Of a DNA stretch of 64,000 nt, positions 36,418-47,934 are shown piece by piece. Within the stretch, counting starts at the first letter, position 1, and each line of letters opens with the position of its first letter. Origin of the DNA: Agrypnia vestita (Eukaryota > Arthropoda > Insecta > Trichoptera > Phryganeidae); assembly GCA_016648135.1 (NCBI GenBank), contig JADDOH010002547.1:287360-351359 (forward strand). Direction: 5' to 3'. The notes under the pieces were generated by a model that saw only the letters and a list, made by a program, of their open reading frames with translations, did not search any database and was not told the DNA's origin. Position numbers and translations under genes: made by a program.

Positions 36418-36640
36418 CGAGACCAGTGCAATATATGAGATGTTCTTGATTCGAAATATATATAGAACTTTAAACAATTTGATAATTTGTGGAAGTTCTT
36501 AGGATGGAATTGGCGAACGTAACGTAGTGTAGAGTGATCACTTAAGCCAGCTCGTATAAGAGACTTCCACCCACTTTTCTCGTATATAAAATAACTTCGT
36601 CTCTGTGACTCCATAATTTATCCTTAATTAAATATATTTT
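36418..36640 (-). repeat. Diverged single-arm copy of the 47-kb foldback family
   Basis: atatatgagatgttc, aaatatatatagaactt, ggcgaacgtaacgtagtgta, gagtgatcacttaagccag and cttcgtctctgtga parallel the right arm at 47660-47880. Confidence 0.7.
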
Positions 36641-36831
36641 ATATGTAACCGGGGTGATGCGTCCGTAACGAGTCATAATAAAAGCCGATTGCCCCCGCAT
36701 TGCGTGCGATGCTTCTAAAGCAAATTTACACGAAAATAATTTGAAGGTATACAAATAATGTATTTCGAAACAATACTCATAGTTTCATAGTAAAATAATC
36801 GTATGACTCACTTTGCCTTTCGATCATCGTA

Positions 36832-37161
36832 TTGTTTGGAATTCATCTTTGCCTGGAAGAGTATTTGAATGATCCCTCAGGCAATCCTAACAGTATGAGG
36901 AAACATGCTAGTCCTCGCTATCTGCCGTTTGTCGTCCTACACAGGGAGATTGTGAAATTCGCAGAATCGAGAGGTTATCCGAGGTATGGGACGGATGGGA
37001 GTATTAGTACACAAACGAGGGCAAGTCAAAAATTGTTTACGCTTTTCATTCTACAATTTATTTACACAATGTTAGGAGTTACATCACTTTTCTGCAGTCA
37101 CATCCCTTGTAAATACACTTGGTCCAACCCACCTTGGTTGAAATTTATGGAAGAAGGTTAA
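36832..37161 (+). other. Unrecognised 109-codon open frame
   Basis: The first 65 codons are polar and protein-like (HLCLEEYLNDPSGNPNSMRK, then YLPFVVLHREIVKFAESRG), the rest hydrophobic. I do not recognise the family and see no flanking splice signals. It could be a decayed transposon frame or chance. Confidence 0.2.
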
Positions 37162-37484
37162 GGTGCAATTTTCTTCACAAATTATATCATTTTTTATATG
37201 TTCTTAATACAAAATAAACTTAATATCTTAGGTAAAAATCTTATATAATATATTTTAAAACTTAAAAGTAATATCACACGGATACATCGCAAAATATTGG
37301 GCACTCCAATGTTTCTCTCGTATTTTTCACCCTCACATAATCATGTTCATGTTTTATATTTCAGAATATGAAATAAAATAGAAATGTGATACTTTATGTA
37401 GGCTCGTGTTGAACCTACTAATCAAAACGTCAAAAGGAAATGAAGATTGCGGGAATTGTGAAATTGACTTATAAATCATAATAT

Positions 37485-37521
37485 GCTTTTATACCCCACA
37501 CATTATGTGGGGTATAAAAGC
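37485..37521. repeat. Perfect hairpin at a MITE end
   Basis: gcttttataccccaca and tgtggggtataaaagc pair perfectly over 16 bp around catta. The right half is the left terminus of the MITE below; the left half is the same terminus inverted, as if two ends met head to head. Confidence 0.9.
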
Positions 37522-37767
37522 AAAGGCAACAATATAAAAAATTAAAAAAAAAATTGTTTTGAATGCAATCACCGAGGATTACTAATTTAAAATGTACTGA
37601 ATTGTGTTTTATGAATCTATCCATTCCAAAATCATGTTTTCTATAAATTTATATGCTATGTTTGCTATAAAAATCTCGAACTTAGTACATACATTATACC
37701 TCCTCGATCCTCGATTACTGCATTAATTTTTTTGTTGATATTGCTGCTATTGCTTTTATACCTCACA
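37506..37767. mobile_element. MITE with GTGRGGTATAAAAGC ends
   Basis: The left end gtggggtataaaagcaaagg and the inverted right end (cttttatacctcac) are similar over about 80-90 bp, including gcaatatt and atcgagga motifs. About 260 bp, non-coding. A partial copy lies at 5515-5672. Confidence 0.65.
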
Positions 37768-37979
37768 TGTTACGATGCAAATAAATATTATTAATATCGA
37801 GGACAACAACTATTCTACTGCGATTATACCAAATGAGGCTAAACGAAGAAGTGTGGTATACTAATGGAACGCAGTAATTATGCCGTTAACAACTATAAAC
37901 ATCAGCCACTAATGAAGTAATTATTACGTCGACAAAACGAATGTTCGTACATTACAAGACATAACATATATTTTCACCA

Positions 37980-38270
37980 CTTGACACGGATTGGAAAGAG
38001 CATCTCGGGGCAGCTTCTTGCTGCATCAGGTAGCTGGAAAGAATGCCAAGGAAAACGCGCTGCTGAATCTTTATTCGTGGATGCCTGATGGTCGGTACCA
38101 AAAGCAGCGGCAGCGGGATGCTGGTGTGCGTCTTTCGGCCAAATTTGGATGAACAAGGTCCCTGGCGCAAACGCCGTATTCAATTTTGGTATGAAAACAG
38201 CAAACCTGGCTCAACCCTCTCAATTCGGCCAACAATTCCTCCCGTTCATACATTGAACTTCATCTGTATC
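37980..38270 (-). other. GC-richer block with three overlapping minus-strand frames
   Basis: All three minus frames stay open for 60-72 codons; the longest begins MRQGPCSSKFGRKTHTS and another MYEREELLAELRGLSQ. GC content is well above its neighbours. No family recognised. A cag-gtttgc donor-like site follows the MYEREELL segment. It may be an exon or the relic of an unknown element. Confidence 0.2.
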
Positions 38271-38274
38271 ATGA

Positions 38275-39835
38275 TTTATTACAACGCTTGAGACTTCATT
38301 GTCGTAACCGGTAAACGATTTGTCGAGGCTGCCATTTTAGCATCTACATCAATGCCATTGCTATCTTTGACTAACTATTTTTACATTCATTTTATTTGTT
38401 TTCGTCAAAATGTAACTTTAGCTTGTATACTCGTATATGCTGTCACAGGACGTCACAATATTATAATACAGTAAAGTACTAGTGCAGCAGGCAAGGTACC
38501 GAATGAAGTGTTTTACTTTCCGCCAAAACCCACGTTGATCCTGAATTTCAATATGTACTTACGGTATGTCCACTGTAAGAATACGGTCAAACTAGGTGCG
38601 CGTGGCCGAAATATCAGCCGCATTCTTAAATCGGCTCTGCTCTGACTCTGAGAGTTTTATAGTCTCGTAGACTAGATGACGAGTTCGGTAACCATCGGTT
38701 AGTCATTCTGCCCTGCGTATAATGTAAAGCAGACGACGAATAACAGCTTGTTTCCCACTCAGCATCTTTTGTGCGTGTCTCGAGACGAGTTCCGAGGTAA
38801 ATCTCAATCGTGTGTAGGAGTGTTTTACAATAATTTTACTAAAGCGGCACACTTAACCCTCCAGCAAACTCCTGCGGCGTACTAAGCATCGATGTATGTA
38901 ATTAAAATAAGACACGACGACCTGACAGTTTCAGCCAACTAGTAATACGGACAAGACGGGAGTAGAATTGAGAAAAAATATGAATTGTGTATTACGACCG
39001 CCAGTCTGCTGATCGATCGTCACGGTAATACATAATATATGTAGACGAGTGCCATACAATGATCACTTAATTGCGCCTAGCTAGTCGCACACCAATGCTT
39101 GTCATGGGAGTGGGTTGTTAGAAGGTTTTGGTGTTACATTATTATGGATCGGATCATTTTGTTTCTATGACAACGTTCAAAGGAATTTTTTTATGCTTAT
39201 ATTTTAAAACAAAATATAAAAAAGGAATAACCATAATTTGCGATGTTCTAATTACGTTTAGTAAATTCAGATGATTTTAACATCAATTAAAATCAATTTA
39301 TACCACTTGCTTATTTTTACAAGCTTAAATTTAATATTTCGAATTTTTCGTGATTAACTTTGTGGAAGTTCATTGTAAATAACTATAAATAGAACACAAC
39401 GTTGTTTACTTCACACAATGAGAGTTTAATTAAACAAATTAATTAAAACGTTTTCGATGCTTACTGCATTATCTTCAGTAATATACTAACTTAAGACTAG
39501 AAAACATTTTATCTACTACATAGGGGCGGGAGTTGTCGGGAACGGGGGAGGGGCAGGCGGAAAGTGAAAGTGGTTGCTGGGAGGGGCTAGTATGGTTAGA
39601 AGGGGGGATGTAATAAGTGGTGTTTGTATGTTTAAGGCCTTATCATTAAAATTTAACTTAAATTTAACTTAACTTGTAGTCTTGTAATCAATATGTGAAC
39701 CACTCTCGGACCAGCAATCGCTCTGAAATTTGCTAGAAAGACCTATTTCGGATGACAATACACCAATCTTTCATTTATTATACAATATCAGTTCAAAAAA
39801 AATATCTAAAATGCTGACACGTTGTTATTGGACAT
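38275..39835. other. No feature seen
   Basis: 38560-39110 is mildly GC-richer; 39530-39610 is G-rich (gggg runs). No supported gene. 39690-39780 resembles repeat text near 6010-6060 (ctctgaaatttg, gagacctattt). Confidence 0.35.
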
Positions 39836-39842
39836 TGCACAT

Positions 39843-42102
39843 TAGGGTGGGCCAAAATTTTTTCTTTTGTCATTTCTTAAGGGGCACATCGATAAAAAGG
39901 TGCCAAATGGTCTCAAATTAACATATGTAAAATATCATTACATTCTGATAAGTCTATCTGCCTCCGGATTGATGACGATTTTTCTTTTTTTTTCGAGATA
40001 TGTTCTCATTAGGATTCCAAACCGATAAACGTAACTTTTTTCAAGCATAGACAATGTATATCATGATTGCGAGTATGAGGGGTTAGTGGGTTCAGTGTGG
40101 GAGAGTCGAGGAACACCTAGGGCGTACGTGCGCCCTGTTCACGTATTTAGTCAGTGTCAGTATAGCTCTGGCCGCAATTACTCGAAGTTGTGTCGGGCTC
40201 GTTTTCCTTATTTCTAGTATGGTTCGTACACGTCAAAAGCAGATATGTCCGTTGTTTGGTGATTCAAGTGATATTAAAAGTAATATTTTACCTACTTATG
40301 AAGATATTATAAAGTTTTGAGTGGAAGCAAAAGATAAAACGTGATAATGAAACTAATAATGAACCCACTAACTTAGAAAATAGAGAATATTGTCGTTGCA
40401 AAAATTGAAGAAATATAGTCAAGAGCTCCTATTCCTACTATACAAAAAAACGACGTTGAAAAGGTATTATCTTTTTTTTTTTTTTTTTAAAAATAGAGAT
40501 GTGAACTTCAGACAAAACCAGAACAAGAACAGAAGAGGAAATTCAACAATCTTTGAAAAACCACCCTCAAATACCAAAGAAAAAATTAGAAGAATTTCGC
40601 CGTACCAGTTAAATATTCTTTAACATTTCGTATTGTAAGTGTAAGAATATTTACGAATGCATTTGCATTTGCTCCAGCTTCTGGCACATCGAAATGTATA
40701 GGCCAAGCAATCATCGATTTTTTTTTGAAATCAGAAATATCTATGAAGTCTTTGATGGCTGTTGCATATGATGGAACTGATGTGAACGTTGGTAAATATG
40801 GAGGTGTCATACATCTGCTTGAAAACAGATTAGGTAAACCGTTACAGTGGATTATCTCCTTACTTCATATTAATGAAGTACCGTTTCGGCACTTATTTCT
40901 ACATATTGATGGTGGCATATCGGGATCCAAAACATTTTCAGGGAGAATCGGTAAAGATCTAGAAGTATGTAAAAAAAGACCCATTGTTCGATTTCAACGT
41001 ATTTCAACAGAGTTGCCCGAGTTTTCTGTTCAAGGTATTAGCACTGACCAAACATATATAAATAAATATTATACCTTATATTTATTCTGAATAGTCTTAG
41101 CGATTTCAACAGGCATGTTTCCTAAGGATTTAGTTAACAAATCGCCAAAATGTCTCACGCCCGATAGCTAACTCATCCTAATCGATTTCTGCGTTTGTAT
41201 GTTTTAATGGAATCTCCTTCTAAAAACTTGGTAATTCTTGCTACGTATGTCGTCAAGGCTTACGCCCCAACATAGTTTGCTATAAAAATTCACCCTTCCT
41301 ATAAAGATCGAGCACTGCACCTGTTCAAACTCGTCACTGCAACAGGATATTTGTCCACAGAACCGAAAGCCATAATAGAATCTGTAATCCAATGAAACAG
41401 TTACTTCGCACACCCTGAAAATTTATCAATCGCAATGCTGACTGACTTGTTTCAACTACCTACTATAAAATTGGATGCATTGTCTTACACATATCTCATT
41501 GACTGGCAGGAGAATATATCCGATCCATCAATATTGAAATCCATACCTGACGAAAACATCCAACTGTTTGTCGTTCAAAAAGCAGAAAGAGAACTCTCAT
41601 TACTACGCCTGCCATGCCGCAGGAAACCCGTTGAAAGGACAGTCAAGGCTGTGAAAGAAGCTTCAGCCACATTGTGCAAAAAATCTGAGAGAGAAGGCTT
41701 CATAAAAAACCAAATATTATCTCGGAAATCCATGCCGAAATTCGATAATATGAAGGATTTTTCGGCTGTTTCAAACATTATAAAAAATAATAATATTAAT
41801 ACCATTTTTGTAAACATTTACTTGTAATAAATAAATTTAACTCGTACAAGTATATTTTGTTTTATTATTTAACTTTTTATGCATTTTTAAACTTTTTAAA
41901 TCTTGTTGTAAAGACTCATTAAAAATGAGATTTTTTTCCAAAATATGTGTTCTTTAAAGTCAATCCGGAAGCAGAAGATGATATCCCATTGTAATGAAAT
42001 TTGATAAGTAAGCTAAAAATATCATTTAGCACCCTTTTCTTGATGTGCCTAATAGAAATCATAAAAAAAATTTTCTTCATACAACGGTGGCCCACCCTAT
42101 AA
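39843..42102 (+). mobile_element. 2.26-kb DNA transposon, superfamily unresolved
   Basis: Both ends carry TAGGGTGGGCCA as inverted repeats, and a looser inverted similarity runs about 120 bp inward (for example ggcacatc...gtgccaaatg against the inverted right end). tgcacat flanks both sides (39836-39842, 42103-42109), a likely 7-8 bp target duplication with a small irregularity at the right end. It encloses a decayed transposase-like gene running left to right. Confidence 0.85.
40218..41827 (+). pseudogene. Decayed transposase-like ORF of the 39.8-kb element
   Basis: Starting at MVRTRQKQICPLFG, protein blocks follow in order across stops and frame shifts: NILPTYEDIIKF, APIPTIQKNDVEKVL, then a clean frame (40725-41090) with VAYDGTDVNVGKYGG, VIHLLENRLGKPLQW and FRHLFLHIDGG. 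After that come RFLRLYVLMESPSKN, VVKAYAPT, YFAHPENL and a second clean frame (41435-41827) with KPVERTVKAVKEASATLC and SRKSMPKF. The PLQW, H-x-N-E-x-P-x-R-HL, YFAHPEN, VER-x-VK-x-V-x-EASA and MPKF blocks match a protein family I have seen in many invertebrate genomes as uncharacterised transposon proteins. The total of about 530 codons looks close to full length. At least two in-frame stops and several frame shifts make it non-functional. Confidence 0.75.
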
Positions 42103-42249
42103 TGCACATGCCGATGACATCTGCCGGTTTGTATTGTTATAAAAGTGACGTTTGAGTTTTGACGTTAATAGCGTTCGGAAAAGAAACATGTCTTTGGTGT
42201 AATTCGCATTGATTACAAGATTCAATGTGACGAAGACTAAAAAAAATAT

Positions 42250-42589
42250 GCTTTTATAAAAAAAATACTAAAAAATCAGAAAAAATATTTTTTAACAGAC
42301 ACAGTACTAATAGCGATCACAGTATATGCATTTGTCAATAAAAATACAACGATAGCTTGCATTAAATAAGCTATACATTCACACATCACTACGTTAAAAC
42401 TCTCTCATCACAATTCTTTCCGATTAGTTATAGTCATGTTTAAAAAATACCACAAATTGCTAATAACCGCCCTATACTATTGATTTTATTGACATACGCA
42501 TATTCGGTGATCGCTCTTAGTACTGTGGCTGTTAATAAAATAAATATTTTCTCTTTTTAGTATTTTTTTATAGAAGCAGATTTTATAAG
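42250..42589. repeat. MITE-like inverted repeat
   Basis: cttttataaaaaaaatacta, cacagtactaatagcgatca and tgtcaataaaa on the left reappear inverted on the right (tgatcgctcttagtactgtg). Arms are about 110 bp with roughly one difference in ten. Non-coding. Confidence 0.75.
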
Positions 42590-42594
42590 AAGAA

Positions 42595-43090
42595 GATTTA
42601 TATTTTTTTAATTTTCTCAACATTTCTCAAACATTTTAATATATTAGGGCATTCTATTTAAAGATTCATATTATATTTATTTATATGTTGGATTGACGTA
42701 ACATGAAATGAACAATAAATACATTCACGGAAGGGTTCAACACGTCTTAATGCTGGATTCCTAAAGATGAAATAATTATATATTTGGATGACAGCTCTCA
42801 CAAGACTCGAAAGATGGTCGGTCGTAATAACGAGAACAATAATTTCATCTTCAAACGCCCAGCGGTAATCTAGCTCCATCACGCCATACTTCCATTCCCA
42901 TCTCTCACAAGCGCTCCATTGTACACACGATCGTCAGAACGAAACTATTGCGTCAAACCGTCTTTCTGGAGAAAAATTTGTACCGAGAGTTGTCCTTATA
43001 TTTCTAAACTTATAAGACGAGCTGGAAAGCCTGTCTGACAATCACTAAATATAATAAATTAAGCGTTGTTTCGTTTACAGAGTGGAAGTT
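42595..43090. other. No feature seen
   Basis: No supported feature. Confidence 0.4.
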
Positions 43091-43093
43091 CTG

Positions 43094-43192
43094 ATTAACA
43101 CAATGATTTATACACAACGTTTTATTCCACTAATTTGAGAAAATTTTAAAAATTAGTGGAATAAAACGTTGTGTATAAATCATTGTGTTAAT
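43094..43192. repeat. Perfect 43-bp-arm hairpin
   Basis: Left arm 43094-43136 and right arm 43150-43192 are exact inverted copies (core acaacgttttattccacta) around 13 bases. A transcript would form a long stem, and perfect identity implies a recent origin. Confidence 0.97.
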
Positions 43193-43194
43193 AA

Positions 43195-45955
43195 GTAAAT
43201 ATTTGAACATAGCTTAATGTTTATTTAACTAATTTTTCATTACGCACGTATACCACGAACTAATCGAGGACACCGAGATATCGGTTTCCAAATATATTGT
43301 ACGTCCTACAATGTGCCTCTGAAGTGTGGACACCGTACACGTATGACACATCAAGGCTCTGGAAAAGCGCCACCAATCATGAATAAGAAGCTTTAAATGG
43401 CAAGAATGTGCTTGAAGAAGCCAAAACAAGCGTATAAGCCATAGTCGGAATGACTGAAACAAGAATATCAAGAGATTGTGTACTCTAAGCCATCCCACGG
43501 CAAACATTCACATGGGGGCCAATACTTCGACATGAAAGAGAAAGAAGAGAAAACTGGACAAATAAGTCAGTCCGCAGATTGGACTCTTCAGTCACCTGAG
43601 AACCCAAAATCGTGAGGAACAGTCCTCCTCGGATATGAGGAACAAGCCGATGACGATAGTACTACGACTGCTGTCCAGAAACTACAAAACTTTTGTGTAA
43701 ATAAACTCTTATTCAATTAGTGCTTGAAATTCGCTACAGTAATTAGACCTGCTGTAGCGGTTCAATTAAAAAAATTAAATTCGTCTGTGACGAAAGAAAT
43801 TACGGGCATTTTTGAATGAAAATTCATTGTCATCAATTCAATCAGAATTGAAAATGAAAATTTTGAGGCGCATATTTGGCACGGTTTTAGATATAAAAAA
43901 GTATTGGCGTAGACGTTACAACAATGAGCTCCACACGCAACTTCCTTCGGATATCTAAGGCATCCATATCGTTCCCGAACTTGCAAGTTGTTATCAAGCC
44001 CAATTCATACCCAAATAGAGCGATTAGTCAGGTCAGTATCATACACAGTTTAATGTTAAAGAAAATTCGGCATTATTACTAAATTACTTATTATTATTAT
44101 TAGTAATTTAGTAATAATAATCTACTTTTTAAACTGGACAGCAAACCGCCCTTTAGAGTTGTTGATTATTTTTCAAATTAAACTTTTGATACCAGAGGGC
44201 GACGGGTTAAGACTCACGTTCCGAGATCTCAATCAGGCAAAGAGACGACGTATTAAAATACTGCACAACGCACTCACTGTCTGGCCTACAAAAATACCAC
44301 GTCAATATAATAATTTTCATAACTGATTACTCAAATTTATGTAGATATGGATACTACTACGTGCCTTTTTTCACGAACCAGTCACCGAAAATTCCAAATT
44401 ATACGAGTACTACGAGTACTAGTTGATGAAGACGCGACATTAACTGTTATTAATGGAATAATATAGCAATTTGTGTTCAGAAGCATATGATTCTTGTATC
44501 GATTAAACGAAGGTTATGAAATTCTTCAGACAGAGGCAGAGTATGATTCTCTTTGGGTATACATTTTTGAAGCCAGTTTAAGGAGAGTCCAATGAAACCG
44601 ATGAAACTTAAAGTCAGTCCAGAATTAGCGCGAATATCATTCTGTTGTCCTTCGTATTTTTTTATGCAGAGCATGATGCATACCGACCTGAACTTGCATC
44701 TTCCCCTGTCTGCTGCTTCGGTAGGTACAAGAAGGTCCAATCTGTTTTCATAGTTTATTTGTTGCTTTTTGTACCAACTTGAAGTTGAACAACGAAGTTG
44801 AAAAAAAGATACATATTGATAATCGTTCCTCAGGTATTCGCAAGACGTGTCCAAGCCACCTTACTAGAGATCTTTCTAAAAAAGTAAAGGTTGCAACTCC
44901 CTTCCTAGAGTCTCTTTTGTATTGCTCAACTTATCTCAATAGCCTGGATTATTTTCTCACTCTCTGTAAGTATAATTTTTGCAGTCGCGTGAAAGTATGA
45001 ACTTGTGCATGGATATACATGGCAAACATCTGTATCGGCAAAGACCTATATCGATAAACATCTAAAACTTGAAAGCCAAAATTTCAACCAAAACCTGTCA
45101 AGAAATTCCCAGAATTAAATCAATAAAAAAAATTGCGAGAGTGGACGTGGAAGTCACCAAATTAATCAATTTTAGTTCTAATTGAGGGGGTCAAACGCAA
45201 AACTACCATCATCCAATTGACGAATATATTGACAGATTTACATCTGATAACTGTAACTTGAAAACATTTTTGTGAGTTGTGAATACTTGAAGCATTTTAT
45301 CAAATGCAAATCATTTTTAGAATCTCCACTCTGGCTATACTAAAACCAATTACAAACATTATTCTCATTAGAAAATCGTTAATAAATTGGATAGTGGCAA
45401 TTTTGCTTTCACAATTATTATCATACAGATGCTGCGTAAAAAGGACATAAGTAGTAATTTTTCAACCCAAGATAAAATTAATATAGACAAACGACCTAAT
45501 TTGTAACCGTACATATTCCGCATCTAAGAATTATGTTATTTTATTATTTTTTAACGAACATAGCCCCTCATCAGGTCGCTATTGACTAATCTTTTTGACA
45601 CTAGAGTACAAAGTAAAAACGTTTCATGAAAATTATGAGCATGGTTACACAGCACACTTTTTATGATAATTAAGTCATAAATAATTTTCAGAACAAAATA
45701 GATAGTATTTATTGTAAATCAACAAATACAATTCAAAATGTGTTATAAGAGAAGCAATATCTCCGCGCAAGTGAGGAGTAGGTACAAAGATCAACGTCAT
45801 GTATCGTTCGGTATGTACCGATCCTAAGGGCAACCGAATATTGTGAACGTTGTTTATCACAGACAGGCGTCAACTAGATTTATTAATATTTCGCTTTTGA
45901 ATTGAACCTGAGTAATAAAGAATATATCTGGAGTGCCATTTCTGGATCATATCTC
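43195..45955. other. No supported gene
   Basis: A 17-bp-arm perfect hairpin (attattactaaattact, 44072-44088 and 44102-44118) sits at 44.1 kb. 43500-43740 ends in aaataaactcttattc and could be LTR- or UTR-like. A 125-codon frame at 44477-44854 is not recognised. Confidence 0.35.
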
Positions 45956-45958
45956 TTA

Positions 45959-46660
45959 GCGCTTGTTCAGACACAGCGGGAACCGTGCAGTTTCAGAATC
46001 GCGTGGGATCCGTGCGGATCTTATTTACCTAGGTTTGTATGTGATCGTTCAGACACAACCGTGCGGTTAGTCAACCGCCGCGGTGCCCGCAACCCAACCG
46101 CTAGAAAATAGACCCGCACGGCGTCCGCACGATCCTATTACTATGGAGCCTTACGAGAGCGTTCAGTCGCGTTGCGGGCACCGCACGGTTCCCATGTCAC
46201 AACAGGAGCACGCGTGGATTATATTCTCTTTTCTATGGTTATGGATCGCTTTGACACTTTTTTATTGATGAAGTGGAGAAAAGACCTGTATATGGGATCT
46301 TCAGTATGAGGATTACTCAAATATGCCAAGAACCAAGCTTGGCAGGAGTTGGTGGAGATATTTGGAAATGGTGGAAAAAAAGAGTATTTTAGGGAAGTAG
46401 GTATTTATTCACCAAAAATGAACTGACAGAATGATATTTTTGTGTCTTGCCATGGAACATGGCCGTCGTTAACAAAGTAATGAGCGAATATATCTCTGAT
46501 ATTCAAAGATGGAGAACGGCACCGGAACTGTCAATCTGACGTTTATTTTCGCGCGCATAAATCGCTTATTAACCGCGGCTGTGTGAACAGATGACACAAA
46601 TCGCGTGTTTTGAAACTCGATTCTAAAATTGCACGGTTCCCGCTGTGTCTGAACAAGCAC
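45959..46660. mobile_element. PIF/Harbinger-like non-autonomous element with TTA duplication
   Basis: gcgcttgttcagacacagcg at the left and its inverted partner at the right form terminal repeats of about 45 bp with a few mismatches. TTA flanks both ends (45956-45958, 46661-46663), the 3-bp TWA duplication of PIF/Harbinger. Inside, gcggtgcccgcaac (46079-46092 region) and gttgcgggcaccgc (about 46174-46187) form a second inverted pair, and GTTCAGACAC-type text is repeated near 46048. No readable transposase; 702 bp. Confidence 0.88.
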
Positions 46661-46994
46661 TTATCGTGGTTGATCATTCTAGTAATACTCCGGATGTTTG
46701 GTGGGAATGTCAGGTTCTATTGATTCAGTTAAATAATAGGCTGGCTACTCCTAAGGTTTTATTACCTATAAATAAATTTGTCAATAAAATTACTCGTAAC
46801 ACGGATAATATAGACATAAAACGCTCTAGTACTAGAGAACACCAAAATATGATGAAATAACGTAAATTTCTTGGTACACAACCTTTAGGCATGGTTGGTT
46901 CTAATACGTTTGACTCGTTTAAAACATTACTATAAACCTGTAAATTTTAAAACAATCGTGAAAAGGTCAAACTAAATACTCTTAAAAAGTATAA

Positions 46995-47932
46995 GGGTCG
47001 GTTGTATCAACTTGGTTTAAAATAAAATCGAAAAGTTCGTTTGAAGTATAGATTTTCGCGTTCTCCACCAATCAAACAACCCGTTTCCAATTCAGAATAT
47101 TTTGAGTTTGTTCAAATCTTTCAGAACAGTGCTGGATTTTATGTCACAGAGACATTATTAATCAATTAGTGTATATTATAGATATCTCACAGAGACGAAA
47201 CTGTATTAATTATGGGAAAGTAGGTATAGAAGTCATTTGGGTGTACACAGGACTTATGACCTGTCTTTTTATGGTTGGCTTAAGTGATCACTTTACACAA
47301 TTGTAACATTCGCCATTTCCACCCATGATAGAATATACCATGCTTATTCATTTTTTGGAAGTTGTATATATGTTCAAATTGCGTGGAAAGCTTTCATATA
47401 TGAGTTGTAAGCGCCTTTTTCCATGCGGCCTGTACAAAGCCATTTTCATTCCCCTAAATCCCCACAGATGTCTATGATATTTCCTGGCGTATCCTAGTGT
47501 AATGCAAGTATTCGGATGAATTTCATTACACACAATAAAGTATATTGCTCTCAAAATTCCGTAAAAAATCAATGTAGATTTTCTCATTAGCGACATCTGT
47601 GGGGATTTAGGGGAATGAAAATGGCTTTGTACAGGCCGCATGGAAAAGGCGCTTACAACTCATATATGAAAGCTCTCCACGCAATTTGAACATATATACA
47701 ACTTCCAAAAAATGAATAAGCATGGTATATTCTATCATGGGTGGAAATGGCGAATGTTACAATTGTGTAAAGTGATCACTTAAGCCAACCATAAAAAGAC
47801 AGGTATAAGTCCTGTGTACACCCAAATGACTTCTATACCTACTTTCCCATAATTAATACAGTTTCGTCTCTGTGAGATATCTATAATATACACTAACCCG
47901 TTTCCGTAAAAAAAAGTTGACGCAACCGGCCC
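46995..47932. mobile_element. GGGYCGGTTGYRTCAACTT MITE split by an insertion
   Basis: The left end gggtcggttgtatcaactt and right end aagttgacgcaaccggccc are inverted repeats. Between them lies the 806-bp foldback insertion 47089-47894. A more complete but diverged relative is at 54505-54757 (ggccggttgcatcaacttgg, ccaatcaaaccac). Confidence 0.75.
47089..47894 (-). mobile_element. Foldback insertion with 11-bp target duplication
   Basis: Flanked by aacccgtttcc on both sides (47078-47088, 47895-47905). Read on the minus strand it starts with a 305-bp arm at the insertion point, then a 119-bp spacer, the inverted second arm (47166-47472) and a 77-bp unpaired tail. I saw one substitution and two single-base gaps between the arms, so it is young. 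Single-arm relatives lie at 32.5 and 36.4 kb. No ORF of note. Confidence 0.9.
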
Positions 47933-47934
47933 GT

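Noticed and set aside
36832..37161. 109-codon frame as a host exon
   Set aside because: No convincing acceptor or donor and no family; kept only as an unrecognised frame.
45552..45620. Minus-strand CCTGATGAGGGGC as a further hammerhead-like motif
   Set aside because: No GAAAC at a suitable distance downstream on that strand.
46645..46860. 71-codon frame running out of the Harbinger-like element, and possible joining with the frame before it (45902 onward)
   Set aside because: Removing the element and one TTA does not put the two frames in register, and an upstream stop lies close by; no interrupted gene can be claimed.
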